Below, one piece after another: positions 18,389-26,304 of a stretch of 46,638 nucleotides of DNA. Made by a program: the position numbers and the translations under genes. The notes beneath the pieces were generated by a model. The model worked only from the letters and a program-made list of their open reading frames with translations. It searched no databases and had not been told where the DNA came from. Position 1 is the first letter of the stretch, and each line of letters begins with the position of its first letter. The stretch is from an uncultured Lachnospiraceae bacterium. Lineage in GTDB: Bacteria > Bacillota > Clostridia > Lachnospirales > Lachnospiraceae. The stretch is from assembly GCA_905235435.1 (NCBI GenBank), contig CAJOLD010000007.1, forward strand, positions 1 to 46,638. Reading direction: 5' to 3'.

Positions 18389-18408
18389 AATTATAGTTAA
18401 TTAATAAA

Positions 18409-18436
18409 AGACCCGCAGCACGCATGCTGCGGGTCT
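18409..18436 (-). terminator. intrinsic terminator after rplL
   Basis: Perfect 12-bp stem AGACCCGCAGCA (18409-18420) / TGCTGCGGGTCT (18425-18436) with loop CGCA, followed on the minus strand by TTTATTAATTAA. It ends or attenuates transcription 34 bases after rplL, before rpoB. Confidence 0.88.
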
Positions 18437-18469
18437 CCTTCTTCAATTCTTTAAAGCGCGTCGCCTGGA

Positions 18470-18844
18470 TTATTTCAGGGTGACCTTTGCGCCTTCTGCT
18501 TCCAGCTTGGTCTTCAGCTCTTCAGCCTCAGCCTTGGAAGCCTGCTCCTTGACGATCTTCGGAGCTTCATCAACAACAGCCTTCGCCTCTTTCAGGCCCA
18601 GACCGGTTGCTTCACGGACGACCTTGATGACCTTGACCTTGTTCGGGCCTACATCGGTAAGCTCGACATCGAACTCGCTCTTCTCTTCAGCTTCCTCAGC
18701 CGGGCCGCCTGCAGCAGCAACAACAACACCTGCAGCAGCAGATACACCGAACTCTTCCTCGCAGGCCTTGACCAGCTCGTTCAGTTCCAGTACGGACAGT
18801 TCTTTGATAGCTTCAATAAATTCAGCAGTAGTAAGCTTTGCCAT
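18470..18844 (-). CDS. rplL: 50S ribosomal protein L7/L12
   Basis: 124 residues, full length. It has an N-terminal dimerisation region, an Ala/Val/Gly-rich hinge ([16 protein letters not shown] near 36-51) and the conserved factor-binding C-terminal domain ([10 protein letters not shown]-like segment [13 protein letters not shown] near 68-80). It forms the flexible stalk that recruits GTPase factors. The ATG follows AGGAGG. It is 60 bases after rplJ, with an intrinsic terminator behind it. Confidence 0.98.
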   Translation of the reverse strand: MAKLTTAEFIEAIKELSVLELNELVKACEEEFGVSAAAGVVVAAAGGPAEEAEEKSEFDVELTDVGPNKVKVIKVVREATGLGLKEAKAVVDEAPKIVKEQASKAEAEELKTKLEAEGAKVTLK

Positions 18845-18904
18845 GATTTTTTCCTCCTGATAATATAGTAGAGATTGATCGCAGTAATTGGTCCGTACGG
18901 AACC

Positions 18905-19396
18905 TTATTCTGCAGCTTTGGACTCCGCGATCTGACTGAGAACGCGAGCCAGGTTGGAGACCGGAGACTGAATGCTGCCAAGAAGTTTTCCAAGCAGTTC
19001 CTCTCTGGACGGGACTGTAGAAAGAGCTGCACAGCCCTTTTCGTCGTAGTAGTTTCCTTCTACCACAGCGCCCATGATCTTGAGACTCGGGACTTTCTTC
19101 AGGTACTTCGTGATGATTCTTGCGGGAGCCGTAGCGTCGTCCTTGGAAATAGCAAGGGCGTTCGGTCCGTCAAGAAGATCGCAGAGCGGCTCGAACTCGG
19201 TATCCTTGAATGCGAAACGCATCATCGTGTTCTTGCATACCTTGTACGTAATGCCTGCTTCACGAAGTTCCTTACGCAGCGCAGTATCATCTGCAACGCT
19301 GATTCCGCTGTACTGGACGAGCATTGCGCATTTAGCGTCCTTCACAGACTCGGAGATCGCTGCGACAACAGGCTGCTTCTGTTCCACTTTTGCCAT
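18905..19396 (-). CDS. rplJ: 50S ribosomal protein L10
   Basis: 163 residues, full length for L10, beginning MAKVEQKQPVVAAISESVKD. L10 is the stalk base that binds 23S rRNA and L7/L12 dimers; in many bacteria the L10-L12 complex also binds the leader of its own mRNA. That leader is present just upstream. The ATG at 19396 follows AGGAGG. Confidence 0.98.
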   Translation of the reverse strand: MAKVEQKQPVVAAISESVKDAKCAMLVQYSGISVADDTALRKELREAGITYKVCKNTMMRFAFKDTEFEPLCDLLDGPNALAISKDDATAPARIITKYLKKVPSLKIMGAVVEGNYYDEKGCAALSTVPSREELLGKLLGSIQSPVSNLARVLSQIAESKAAE

Positions 19397-19465
19397 GAAT
19401 GGTACACCTCCTTATAGATTTCATGTACCGCCGCAGGACTTTTGATGTCTTCTTAAGTCAGGAAA

Positions 19466-19493
19466 AGCCTCTCTGTCAAAAGACAGAGAGGCT
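19466..19493 (-). terminator. attenuator hairpin in the rplJ leader
   Basis: Perfect 12-bp stem AGCCTCTCTGTC (19466-19477) / GACAGAGAGGCT (19482-19493), four-base loop, followed on the minus strand by TTTCC. It lies between the L10 leader and rplJ, where a regulated terminator is expected. Confidence 0.7.
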
Positions 19494-19499
19494 CGAATT

Positions 19500-19580
19500 A
19501 CTGATATCAGAATTCATACTCCTCGGCAGGCGGCAAGCCTTACGCCTTTCGGCACCTGCTGTCTTCGGCAGTCATCTTTG
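19500..19580 (-). ncRNA. L10 leader (ribosomal protein autoregulatory RNA)
   Basis: On the minus strand the spacer contains GACAGCAGGTGCCGAAAGG and CTTGCCGCCTGCCGAGG, in the order and spacing that I recall for the Firmicutes L10 leader family. The known function is binding of L10(L12)4 to repress rplJ-rplL. Promoter upstream, attenuator hairpin downstream and position before rplJ all agree. Boundaries are approximate. Confidence 0.8.
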
Positions 19581-19582
19581 CT

Positions 19583-19611
19583 AAGATAACATAACCGGAG
19601 AAGATTGTCAA
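19583..19611 (-). promoter_or_regulatory. promoter of rplJ-rplL
   Basis: Minus strand TTGACA (plus 19606-19611), 17-base spacer, TATCTT (plus 19583-19588). The transcript would begin at the 5' edge of the L10 leader. Confidence 0.75.
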
Positions 19612-19618
19612 CGCAAAA

Positions 19619-20311
19619 TTATGAAAGCTTTGCGGGATTGACCTTGACGCCCGGGCCCATCGTGGAAGCGATGGTCACGCTGCGCAGATACTGTCCCTTA
19701 AGAGCAGCGGGTCTTGCCTTGATGATGGCTTCCATCAGAGTGTTGAAGTTGTCCTTCAGCATATCCTCGGAGAAGGAAGCTTTTCCGATCGGCACATGCA
19801 CGATGTTGGTCTTGTCCAGACGATACTCGATCTTACCGGCTTTGATATCCTCGATGGCTTTCGCGACATCCATGGTAACAGTGCCGGCCTTCGGGTTCGG
19901 CATAAGGCCTTTCGGGCCGAGGACACGGCCGAGACGTCCGACGACGCCCATCATGTCCGGCGTAGCGACAACGACATCAAAGTCGAGCCAGCCTTCCTTC
20001 TGGATACGCGGGATCAGCTCTTCGCCGCCGACAAAATCGGCGCCGGCTGCCTGCGCTTCGTCAGCCTTCGCGTTCTTCGCGAAAACAAGGACGCGGACGG
20101 TCTTGCCGGTTCCGTGCGGAAGAACAACGGCACCGCGGATCTGCTGATCTGCATGACGTCCGTCGCAGCCCGTGCGGATATGGACCTCTACGGTCTCATC
20201 GAATTTTGCGGTTGCAGTCTTCTTGACCAGGCTGATCGCCTCGTCGGTGTCATAGAGTGCTGTGCGGTCGATCGCCTTCGCAGCATCCTGGTATTTCTTT
20301 CCTCTTTTCAT
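19619..20311 (-). CDS. rplA: 50S ribosomal protein L1
   Basis: 230 residues, full length, beginning [16 protein letters not shown]1 builds the mobile stalk near the E site and in many bacteria represses translation of its own operon. The ATG follows GGGAGG. It is in normal order after rplK (80-base gap) and before the L10 leader. Confidence 0.98.
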   Translation of the reverse strand: MKRGKKYQDAAKAIDRTALYDTDEAISLVKKTATAKFDETVEVHIRTGCDGRHADQQIRGAVVLPHGTGKTVRVLVFAKNAKADEAQAAGADFVGGEELIPRIQKEGWLDFDVVVATPDMMGVVGRLGRVLGPKGLMPNPKAGTVTMDVAKAIEDIKAGKIEYRLDKTNIVHVPIGKASFSEDMLKDNFNTLMEAIIKARPAALKGQYLRSVTIASTMGPGVKVNPAKLS

Positions 20312-20391
20312 GTTCTATAACCTCCCGGTGGTATTCGCGGGTCTTTGACCCTTCCACAATACTGTTTTTCTGCCTGTAAGGTGACGTGCGG

Positions 20392-20817
20392 TCAGTCCTC
20401 AACGGTGATGCCCATGCTTCTTGCTGTTCCGGCGATCATACTCATAGCGGCTTCGATGCTGCCGGCATTCAGGTCGGGCATTTTCATCTCTGCGATCTCG
20501 CGGACCTTGTCCTTGGAGATCGAAGCGACCTTAACTTTGTTGGGGGTACCGGACGCCGACTGCAGGTTGCAGGCCTTTTTCAGCAGAACAGCTGCAGGCG
20601 GTGTTTTGGTAATGAAGCTGAAGCTTTTGTCTGCGTACACGGTAATGACGACCGGGATGATCAGATCACCCTTATCAGCCGTCCTGGCGTTAAATTCCTT
20701 TGTGAACTGCACGATATTCACGCCGTGCTGGCCGAGAGCGGGGCCGACAGGCGGAGCCGGCGTTGCCTTGCCGGCAGGGATCTGCAGCTTGATATATCCT
20801 GATACTTTCTTTGCCAT
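20392..20817 (-). CDS. rplK: 50S ribosomal protein L11
   Basis: 141 residues, full length. The N-terminal proline-rich segment ([17 protein letters not shown]) and the C-terminal rRNA-binding domain are intact. L11 is part of the GTPase-associated centre and is needed for RelA-type stringent response activation in bacteria that have it. The ATG follows GGAGG. It lies 105 bases after nusG. Confidence 0.98.
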   Translation of the reverse strand: MAKKVSGYIKLQIPAGKATPAPPVGPALGQHGVNIVQFTKEFNARTADKGDLIIPVVITVYADKSFSFITKTPPAAVLLKKACNLQSASGTPNKVKVASISKDKVREIAEMKMPDLNAGSIEAAMSMIAGTARSMGITVED

Positions 20818-20922
20818 AACGATGACCTCCTATGTGGTATTGTCGGGGGTTTCCCTCCCACCTGGCACGGACATGCCGCGCCGTTATCTTCTTTCGCCCC
20901 GGAGCCCGGGACGCCTTCCGCA

Positions 20923-21438
20923 TCAGATCTTTCTGATATCGGAAAATTCAAGTTCGACCGGCGTATCGCGCTCGAACATGTTGACGACAACAGTGACCAT
21001 TCTCTTGTTCGGGTTGATGCTGCGGATCACGCCCTGCTTATCCTTGCAGATGCCGTTGATGACCACCACAGCGTCTCCGACCTGGAAATCGGCCTGAATG
21101 TTATCCGACTGCGCGCTCAGGTTCGTGACCTCCGTCTCCGAAAGCGGCACCGGTTTGGATCCCGGGCCGACGAAGCCTGTCACGCCGCGCGTATTGCGGA
21201 CGACGAACCAGGTGTCCTCGTTCATTACCATATGAATAAGGACATAGCCGGGGAACATCTTCTTCTGTACCGTTTTGGCGGCGCCGTTCCTAAGCTCGGT
21301 CACATCCTGCAGCGGCACGCGGACTTCCAGGATCAGGTCCCCGAGGTTCCTGTTCTCGATCGTCTTCTCAATATTGGCTTTCACCTTATTCTCATAGCCG
21401 GAATAGGTGTGCACCACATACCAGCAAGCCTCTGCCAT
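20923..21438 (-). CDS. nusG: transcription elongation/antitermination factor NusG
   Basis: 171 residues from the ATG at 21438 (MAEACWYVVHTYSGYE); a TTG at 21459 would add seven residues but lacks a better ribosome site. The NGN domain spans about 1-110 and the KOW domain about 118-171 (VGDAVVVINGICKDKQGVI near 121-139). NusG binds the polymerase clamp and links transcription with Rho or ribosomes. It lies 24 bases after secE. Confidence 0.96.
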   Translation of the reverse strand: MAEACWYVVHTYSGYENKVKANIEKTIENRNLGDLILEVRVPLQDVTELRNGAAKTVQKKMFPGYVLIHMVMNEDTWFVVRNTRGVTGFVGPGSKPVPLSETEVTNLSAQSDNIQADFQVGDAVVVINGICKDKQGVIRSINPNKRMVTVVVNMFERDTPVELEFSDIRKI

Positions 21439-21462
21439 ATTATCACCCGCATCCTTCAAAAC

Positions 21463-21669
21463 TTAAAACTTGATGTTGACAAGGAAATCTACGCCGTGCT
21501 GGATGACAAAATCCAGAAGTGCGATGATCAGTCCGAGAAAGAATGAACAAACGACGACTGCCACGGTCTGTTTTGTAATATCCTTTTTGTTCGGCCAGAT
21601 GATCTTCTTAAATTCGGCCTTCAGTCCCTCAGACCATTTTTCCTTGGAAGCATTGTCAGAATTAGCCAT
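21463..21669 (-). CDS. secE: preprotein translocase subunit SecE
   Basis: 68 residues with a short amphipathic N-terminus (EGLKAEFKKIIWPNKKD near 14-30) and one membrane segment (about 34-56). This is the short Gram-positive form. SecE clamps SecY in the translocon. The ATG at 21669 follows AAAGGAG. Between rpmG and nusG, as in most Firmicutes. Confidence 0.96.
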   Translation of the reverse strand: MANSDNASKEKWSEGLKAEFKKIIWPNKKDITKQTVAVVVCSFFLGLIIALLDFVIQHGVDFLVNIKF

Positions 21670-21696
21670 AACCTTAACTCCTTTGACTAAGCTGCA

Positions 21697-21846
21697 TTAC
21701 TTCGTTTCTTTATGAAGCGTATGCCTCTTGCAGAAACGGCAGTATTTCTTTGTTTCCATACGTTCCGGATGCGTCTTTTTATCTTTGGTAAGATCGTAAT
21801 TTCTCTGTTTGCATTCGGTACACGCCAGTGTTATCCTTGTACGCAC
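21697..21846 (-). CDS. rpmG: 50S ribosomal protein L33
   Basis: A 49-residue gene from a GTG at 21846, with GAGGTGG upstream. The protein, starting (M)[11 protein letters not shown], has two CxxC pairs (TECKQRNY preceded by C9, and YCRFCK near 35-40), so it is the zinc-binding form of L33. It heads the rpmG-secE-nusG-rplK-rplA operon, behind a strong promoter. It is easily missed because of its size and GTG start. Confidence 0.93.
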   Translation of the reverse strand: MRTRITLACTECKQRNYDLTKDKKTHPERMETKKYCRFCKRHTLHKETK

Positions 21847-21953
21847 AACTTCCACCTCGCTCTCATAAGTAATCTGTTTTACGCGTTTTTCCGCGGCCCG
21901 CTAAACCGCGGTTTTGGGGTACAAAAAAAAAGCCCTATTTCATACGCCAGTCG

Positions 21954-21983
21954 AGTATAACACAGAAGCCGCGGGAAAGTCAA
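21954..21983 (-). promoter_or_regulatory. promoter of rpmG-secE-nusG-rplKA
   Basis: Minus strand TTGACT (plus 21978-21983), 18-base spacer, TATACT (plus 21954-21959). A ten-base T run (plus A at 21922-21930 region) occurs early in the transcript, within about 25 bases of the predicted start. Confidence 0.8.
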
Positions 21984-21994
21984 TACATATTTGT

Positions 21995-22027
21995 GCCCCC
22001 GCCTTTGCTCTGCGCAAGGGCGGGGGC
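21995..22027 (-). terminator. GC-rich hairpin after htrA
   Basis: GCCCCCGCC (21995-22003) pairs with GGCGGGGGC (22019-22027), with two more pairs inside. The stem is strong, but the following minus-strand sequence (ACAAATATG) has no T run, so efficiency is doubtful. Confidence 0.5.
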
Positions 22028-22059
22028 CGCTGTATCTAATTCAGATCAGTAAATGCGGA

Positions 22060-23595
22060 TCAGAACCCGAAGCCATTTCCGTTCCCTCCGTTTCCGAAGA
22101 ACCAGTCGAACCAGCTGTTTCCGCCGTCGTCATACGGGAAGGTGCCGTAATCTTCCTCTCCCTCTTCGCCTCCGCGTCTGTTGTACTGGTCCCGGTCATC
22201 CGGCGCGGGATCTTTCTTCCCGTCTTTGTCATCTTCAACGAGCTCCTCTTCCTCCGCGTCGGGGGAGCCTTCCTGCAGCGTGACCTCGACCTCTCTTGTC
22301 ACGTACGTGCCGTTCTCGGCGGACTGCACCTCCAGGGTCACGGTCTCGCCGGGCTCATAGAGCGCGACTGTGCTGACAAGCTTGTCGGAGGAGTCGATCG
22401 CCCTGCCGTCGAACGAGGTGATGATATCGCCGTTGCGCAGGCCTGCCGCTTCACCCGCGGAGCCTTCGGGCACCTCATAGACGAAAGCGCCTGCCGGCAT
22501 GCTGTACATTTCCTGCGCCTCATCGGAGATCGGCACGACTGTGATGCCGAGATATCCGTGCTTGGTAAGGGAAGACCTTGTCTCCAGATTGATCAGGCCA
22601 TCGAGCACCGGGATCGCTGTGTCGATCGGGATCGCGTAGCCCATGCTCTCCGCATAGTCGCCCACTGCTTTCGCGGAGGCGATGCCGATCACTTCGCCGT
22701 TCCGGTTGATGACGGCGCCGCCGCTGCATCCCAGATTGATCGCGGCGTCTGTCTGCATCTCGGTGTACTTGCCGTTTTCAGTGATGACCTCGCGCTCAAG
22801 GGCGCTGATGATACCGGACGTGACCGTCTGGCCTACGCCGAGCGCGTTGCCGATGACAAGAGCCGGTTCACCGACCTTGATATCCGAGGAACTGCCGAGC
22901 GTCGCGATGCGGAGCTGGCTGTAGACCTCTTCGGGAATATCGGCCTTCTTCACGGCGACCACCGCGAGGTCGTATTTCGCGTCCGTCCCCTTTTCAACTG
23001 CGGGTACGATCAGGTCTTCCTCATCTTCCACGTCCACCGTAAAGCAGACCGTGAGATCCTTCGAGCCTTCGATCACATGATTGTTCGTCGCGATCATGAG
23101 TTCGTCCGCGCTCTCCGCGATGATCACGCCGGACCCCGCGCCGACTGCCTCATACTCCTGGTAGCCGTAGAAGAAGTCCTGGATCTCCTGCACGGAGGTC
23201 GAGGTGATCGCCACGATGGAGGGCATGATCTCATCGACGATCGCGGAAACATCGACCGCAACGATCTCGGCGTCTCCGACGGACGTCGTCTTCAGCGGAT
23301 CGTAGTTTACCGCCTCTGTCTCCTCTTCGGCCGGCGCTTCCGTCTCTGTTTCGCCTGGAGCCTCCGGGTCCTCTTCCGCATCGCCGGCCGCGCCGGACGT
23401 GGAGAGCGTGATCTTTTCCGGAGCCTCCTCCACGATCTCTTCCTCTGTACCCTTAGCGTCTGCGATCGCGAGGCTTACCCTGTCCTCCTGCTCGGCGGAT
23501 GCATTTTGGGCGATACCGCTCTGCGCAAAGAGCGAGACGGCCAGAAGAAGGCCGGCGCCTGCGGCGGCAGTCAATTTCCTGTAGTTCTTTTTCAT
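22060..23595 (-). CDS. secreted HtrA/DegP-type serine protease with one PDZ domain
   Basis: 511 residues. A signal peptide occupies about 1-34 (hydrophobic 10-25, likely cleavage after QNASA), then an acidic Glu/Ala/Pro/Thr linker (about 45-100). The trypsin-like domain has catalytic H173 (NNHVIEG), D209 (KYDLAVV) and S291. One PDZ domain spans about 346-440 (GYLGITVV, GSAGEAAGLRNGD). An acidic linker and a Gly/Asn/aromatic tail end the protein. HtrA proteases degrade or refold damaged exported proteins. Odd points: the serine motif is GCSGGA, with Cys where Asn is usual, and the N-terminus looks cleavable rather than a membrane anchor. The ATG follows GGAG. Tandem 11-mers precede its promoter. 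Confidence 0.92.
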   Translation of the reverse strand: MKKNYRKLTAAAGAGLLLAVSLFAQSGIAQNASAEQEDRVSLAIADAKGTEEEIVEEAPEKITLSTSGAAGDAEEDPEAPGETETEAPAEEETEAVNYDPLKTTSVGDAEIVAVDVSAIVDEIMPSIVAITSTSVQEIQDFFYGYQEYEAVGAGSGVIIAESADELMIATNNHVIEGSKDLTVCFTVDVEDEEDLIVPAVEKGTDAKYDLAVVAVKKADIPEEVYSQLRIATLGSSSDIKVGEPALVIGNALGVGQTVTSGIISALEREVITENGKYTEMQTDAAINLGCSGGAVINRNGEVIGIASAKAVGDYAESMGYAIPIDTAIPVLDGLINLETRSSLTKHGYLGITVVPISDEAQEMYSMPAGAFVYEVPEGSAGEAAGLRNGDIITSFDGRAIDSSDKLVSTVALYEPGETVTLEVQSAENGTYVTREVEVTLQEGSPDAEEEELVEDDKDGKKDPAPDDRDQYNRRGGEEGEEDYGTFPYDDGGNSWFDWFFGNGGNGNGFGF

Positions 23596-23638
23596 TATAA
23601 ATACTCCTTTCAGGCAGTGATAACATCCTTACAAAAAG

Positions 23639-23675
23639 AATATAGCCGGAAAATGTGACTAAACTGTGACTAAAC
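23639..23675 (-). promoter_or_regulatory. htrA promoter region with two perfect 11-base direct repeats
   Basis: TGTGACTAAAC occurs twice head to tail at 23654-23664 and 23665-23675 (plus strand). A weaker copy in phase (TGTGTCACGGC) starts at 23687. A -10 like TATATT (plus 23639-23644, minus strand) places the poor -35 (ACAGTT) inside the repeats. One-turn tandem sites overlapping a poor -35 are typical of OmpR/PhoB-type response regulators acting as activators. Confidence 0.65.
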
Positions 23676-23702
23676 AGAGAACTATTTGTGTCACGGCCCA
23701 CT

Positions 23703-24527
23703 TCATTCTTTTCGCTGGTGCCTGTATTTCAGAGGAGAAAGTCCGTGCATCTTTTTAAAGGCCTTGGAAAACACGACCGGATCCCGGTAGCCGCAGGAGG
23801 TGGCAATGCTCTCCACGGAATATCCCGTATTTTTCAGCATCTCCGCTGCGCGCGTCAGCCTGTATGACGCGAGATACTCCTGCGGGGAGATGCCCAGCTG
23901 CTGCATGAAAAGGGCGTAGAGGTAGCCCCTGCTGATGCCGGTATAGTCTGCCAGGTCGCTCACCTTCAGGTTGTCCGAATAATGGGTCCGGATATATTCG
24001 GCCGCCTTGCGCACATAGTAATTATCCTCTTTCTTCTCCGGCTGCGCCCGCTCCACCTGTTCGGAAAGCTCCGCGATAAATTCATAGAGACCGCTGAGAA
24101 GATAATATTCGTCGGCGGGGGAAGCCGAATTATGCCTGAGCATGGAAAGAACGGTCTCCCTCAGGTCTTCGCCGTCCCCTCCGGAGAATGTGCAGGTCCC
24201 GTCTCCGAGTCCGAGCCCGCGCGCGACCTCCCCGGCGGCGCCCCCGTCAAAGCCGACCCAGATACAGGTCCAGGGATCCGTCCCGTCCGCTTTATAGGAT
24301 ACCTGCGCGTCCGGATCCGAAATAAATCCCTCTCCCGCCTTCAGGACCCGGGTCGTCTCACCTGCGGTAATAGTCCCGGCTCCGCCGAGCACATAGAAGA
24401 TCAGATAATAGGGACGCATACCCGGCCCCCAGCTGAAATAAGGTTCACACTCCTGATAGCCGCAGGCGCACAGGCGAAGATCCCTGATCTTATTCTCAGC
24501 GGAAGCGATCATGCTAAAGTCTTTCAT
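23703..24527 (-). CDS. AraC-family transcriptional regulator with cupin-like sensor domain
   Basis: 274 residues. The N-terminal half (about 25-110) reads as an AraC-type cupin (YYLIFYVLGGAGTITAGET, KAGEGFISDP), a fold that usually binds a sugar or other small ligand. The C-terminal 100 residues carry the double helix-turn-helix (VSDLADYTGISRGYLYALF; VESIATSCGYRDPVVFSKAFK). The known target of such proteins is usually a sugar-use operon; none is adjacent. It lies between pgi and htrA, all on the minus strand. The start at 24527 (ATG, behind GGGAGGAG) is good. The ligand and target are not inferable. Confidence 0.9.
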   Translation of the reverse strand: MKDFSMIASAENKIRDLRLCACGYQECEPYFSWGPGMRPYYLIFYVLGGAGTITAGETTRVLKAGEGFISDPDAQVSYKADGTDPWTCIWVGFDGGAAGEVARGLGLGDGTCTFSGGDGEDLRETVLSMLRHNSASPADEYYLLSGLYEFIAELSEQVERAQPEKKEDNYYVRKAAEYIRTHYSDNLKVSDLADYTGISRGYLYALFMQQLGISPQEYLASYRLTRAAEMLKNTGYSVESIATSCGYRDPVVFSKAFKKMHGLSPLKYRHQRKE

Positions 24528-24609
24528 AATACCAAAGCTCCTCCCTGCGAGGCCTCTTGTCCCGCAGATTTACTACGAGCTAATAGTACCATGTAATGCT
24601 TATATTATA

Positions 24610-24643
24610 AAGACCCTTTTGCCGCACAGGGCAAAAGGGTCTT
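24610..24643 (-). terminator. intrinsic terminator after pgi
   Basis: A 14-bp stem, AAGACCCTTTTGCC (24610-24623) with GGCAAAAGGGTCTT (24630-24643), followed on the minus strand by TATAATATAA. It separates pgi from the AraC-type gene. Confidence 0.8.
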
Positions 24644-24669
24644 CCGCAAGCTTTTTTCTGTTTTTATTC

Positions 24670-26250
24670 TCAGAAGATTCCGAGGAGATCGCTGTAGGCC
24701 GCGAGAGCGCCGTCCGTATCCCCCGCGAGGACCTTTTTCGCAAGGACCTTGCCGAGCTGTACGCCCTCCTGGTCAAAGCTGTTCACATTCCAGACAAAGC
24801 CCTGGAACATGATCTTGTTCTCGAAGTGCGCGAGCAGGGCGCCGAGGGAAGCCGGCGTAAGCTGATCGCCGGCGATGATGCTCGAGGGCCTGCCGCCCGC
24901 GAAGTATTTGTTCGGGTTCTCATCATCCTTGCCGCAGGCGAAGGCGACGATCTGCGCCGCGACGTTCGCGGAAAGCTTCTGCTGGCTCGTCGTTCCCTGG
25001 ATATCCACATCATTGCCCATCTGGCTCTTTTCAAAGCCGACGAACTGGAGCGGGATGACATCCGTTCCCTGATGCAGGAGCTGATAGAAGGAATGCTGTC
25101 CGTTCGTGCCGGGCTCACCGAAGATGACCGGACCGGTCTTGTAGGCTACCGGCTCTCCGAAGCGGTTCACGCTCTTGCCGTTGGATTCCATGTCCGCCTG
25201 CTGCAGATGTGCCGGGAACCTGGCGAGTGCCTGTGAGTACGGAAGAATGGCCGTAAGGCCGTATCCCAGGAAGTTGCGCTCCCAGACGCCGATCAGGGCG
25301 TCCAGCAGAGCCGCGTTCTGCCGGATGTCGGGATTCTTTGCGAGGGCATCCTCAGCAGCCGCGCCGTCAAGGATCTGCGCGAACACCTCCGGACCGAAGG
25401 CCAGGGAAAGAACAGCGCCGCCGACAGCGGACGTGGCGGAATACCTGCCGCCGATGTAATCATCCATATAGAAGGAATCGAGATACTCCGGGTTGCCGGC
25501 GAGCGGTGAGGTCTCGCTCGTGACCGCCGCCATATGCCTGGAGGGATCGAGCCCCGCCTCCTTCAGCGCGTTCTTTACAAACGCCTCATTGGTCAGCGTT
25601 TCCAGCGTCGTGCCGGATTTGGAGACAACGATAAAGATGGCATGGGCAAGGTCCGTGGAGGCGAGCACCGCGGAGGCGTCGTCCGGATCGACATTGCTGA
25701 TGAACTTCGCTTCCATCTTCAGCGTCCCGTTTGCGCGGGCCCAGTTTTCCAGCGCGATATAAAGCGCGCGCGGGCCGAGGTCGCTGCCGCCGATACCGAT
25801 CTGCACGACCGTCGTGTACTTCTCACCCTTCTCATTCACGATCTGTCCTTCATGGACCTTGTTCGCGAAAGCGGCGATGCGCTTCTGCTGCTCTACATAA
25901 AAGGCTCTCTTGTCCGTACCGTCCGCGATGACGGCATCGCCAAGCTGGCTGCGGCACAGATGATGAAGGACCAGTCTCTTCTCGCCGGTGTTGATGACTT
26001 CACCGCTATAAAGAGCGGCAAATTTCTCCGTAAGCGCGGCCTCATCGGCAAGCTCCTGCAGCGAGTCAAGGACATCCTCATCCACCTGCTTCGCGGCATA
26101 GCTGTAGACAAAGCCGTTCGACATGGGCGCCTGCAGCTTCTTTACACGCTCCCCGCCTTCTTTGCCCGCCAGGAGCACCTTGACATCCGGGACGGGAAGT
26201 CCCTGCAGTTTTTTATAAGAGGCAAGCAGATCAAAATTTTTCCATTCCAT
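24670..26250 (-). CDS. pgi: glucose-6-phosphate isomerase
   Basis: 526 residues, full length. Interconverts glucose-6-phosphate and fructose-6-phosphate. Signature text includes GIGGSDLGPRAL near 152-163, VVSKSGTTLET near 208-218 and GEPGTNGQHSFYQLLHQGTD near 377-396, whose His and Glu/Gln residues belong to the active site. It lies downstream of ybaK, not with the gap-pgk-tpiA genes 9 kb away, and has a terminator behind it. The ATG at 26250 is preceded by GGAGAGAAAGATATT. Confidence 0.95.
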   Translation of the reverse strand: MEWKNFDLLASYKKLQGLPVPDVKVLLAGKEGGERVKKLQAPMSNGFVYSYAAKQVDEDVLDSLQELADEAALTEKFAALYSGEVINTGEKRLVLHHLCRSQLGDAVIADGTDKRAFYVEQQKRIAAFANKVHEGQIVNEKGEKYTTVVQIGIGGSDLGPRALYIALENWARANGTLKMEAKFISNVDPDDASAVLASTDLAHAIFIVVSKSGTTLETLTNEAFVKNALKEAGLDPSRHMAAVTSETSPLAGNPEYLDSFYMDDYIGGRYSATSAVGGAVLSLAFGPEVFAQILDGAAAEDALAKNPDIRQNAALLDALIGVWERNFLGYGLTAILPYSQALARFPAHLQQADMESNGKSVNRFGEPVAYKTGPVIFGEPGTNGQHSFYQLLHQGTDVIPLQFVGFEKSQMGNDVDIQGTTSQQKLSANVAAQIVAFACGKDDENPNKYFAGGRPSSIIAGDQLTPASLGALLAHFENKIMFQGFVWNVNSFDQEGVQLGKVLAKKVLAGDTDGALAAYSDLLGIF

Positions 26251-26304
26251 AATATCTTTCTCTCCTTCTCTTTATGCTTTGATCATCCGTCGCATCACTT
26301 TCTG

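Noticed and set aside
21847-22059. A tRNA gene near rpmG-secE, as in some Firmicutes
   Set aside because: No cloverleaf, T-loop or CCA-adjacent acceptor pattern is visible; the interval is explained by a promoter and a GC-rich hairpin.
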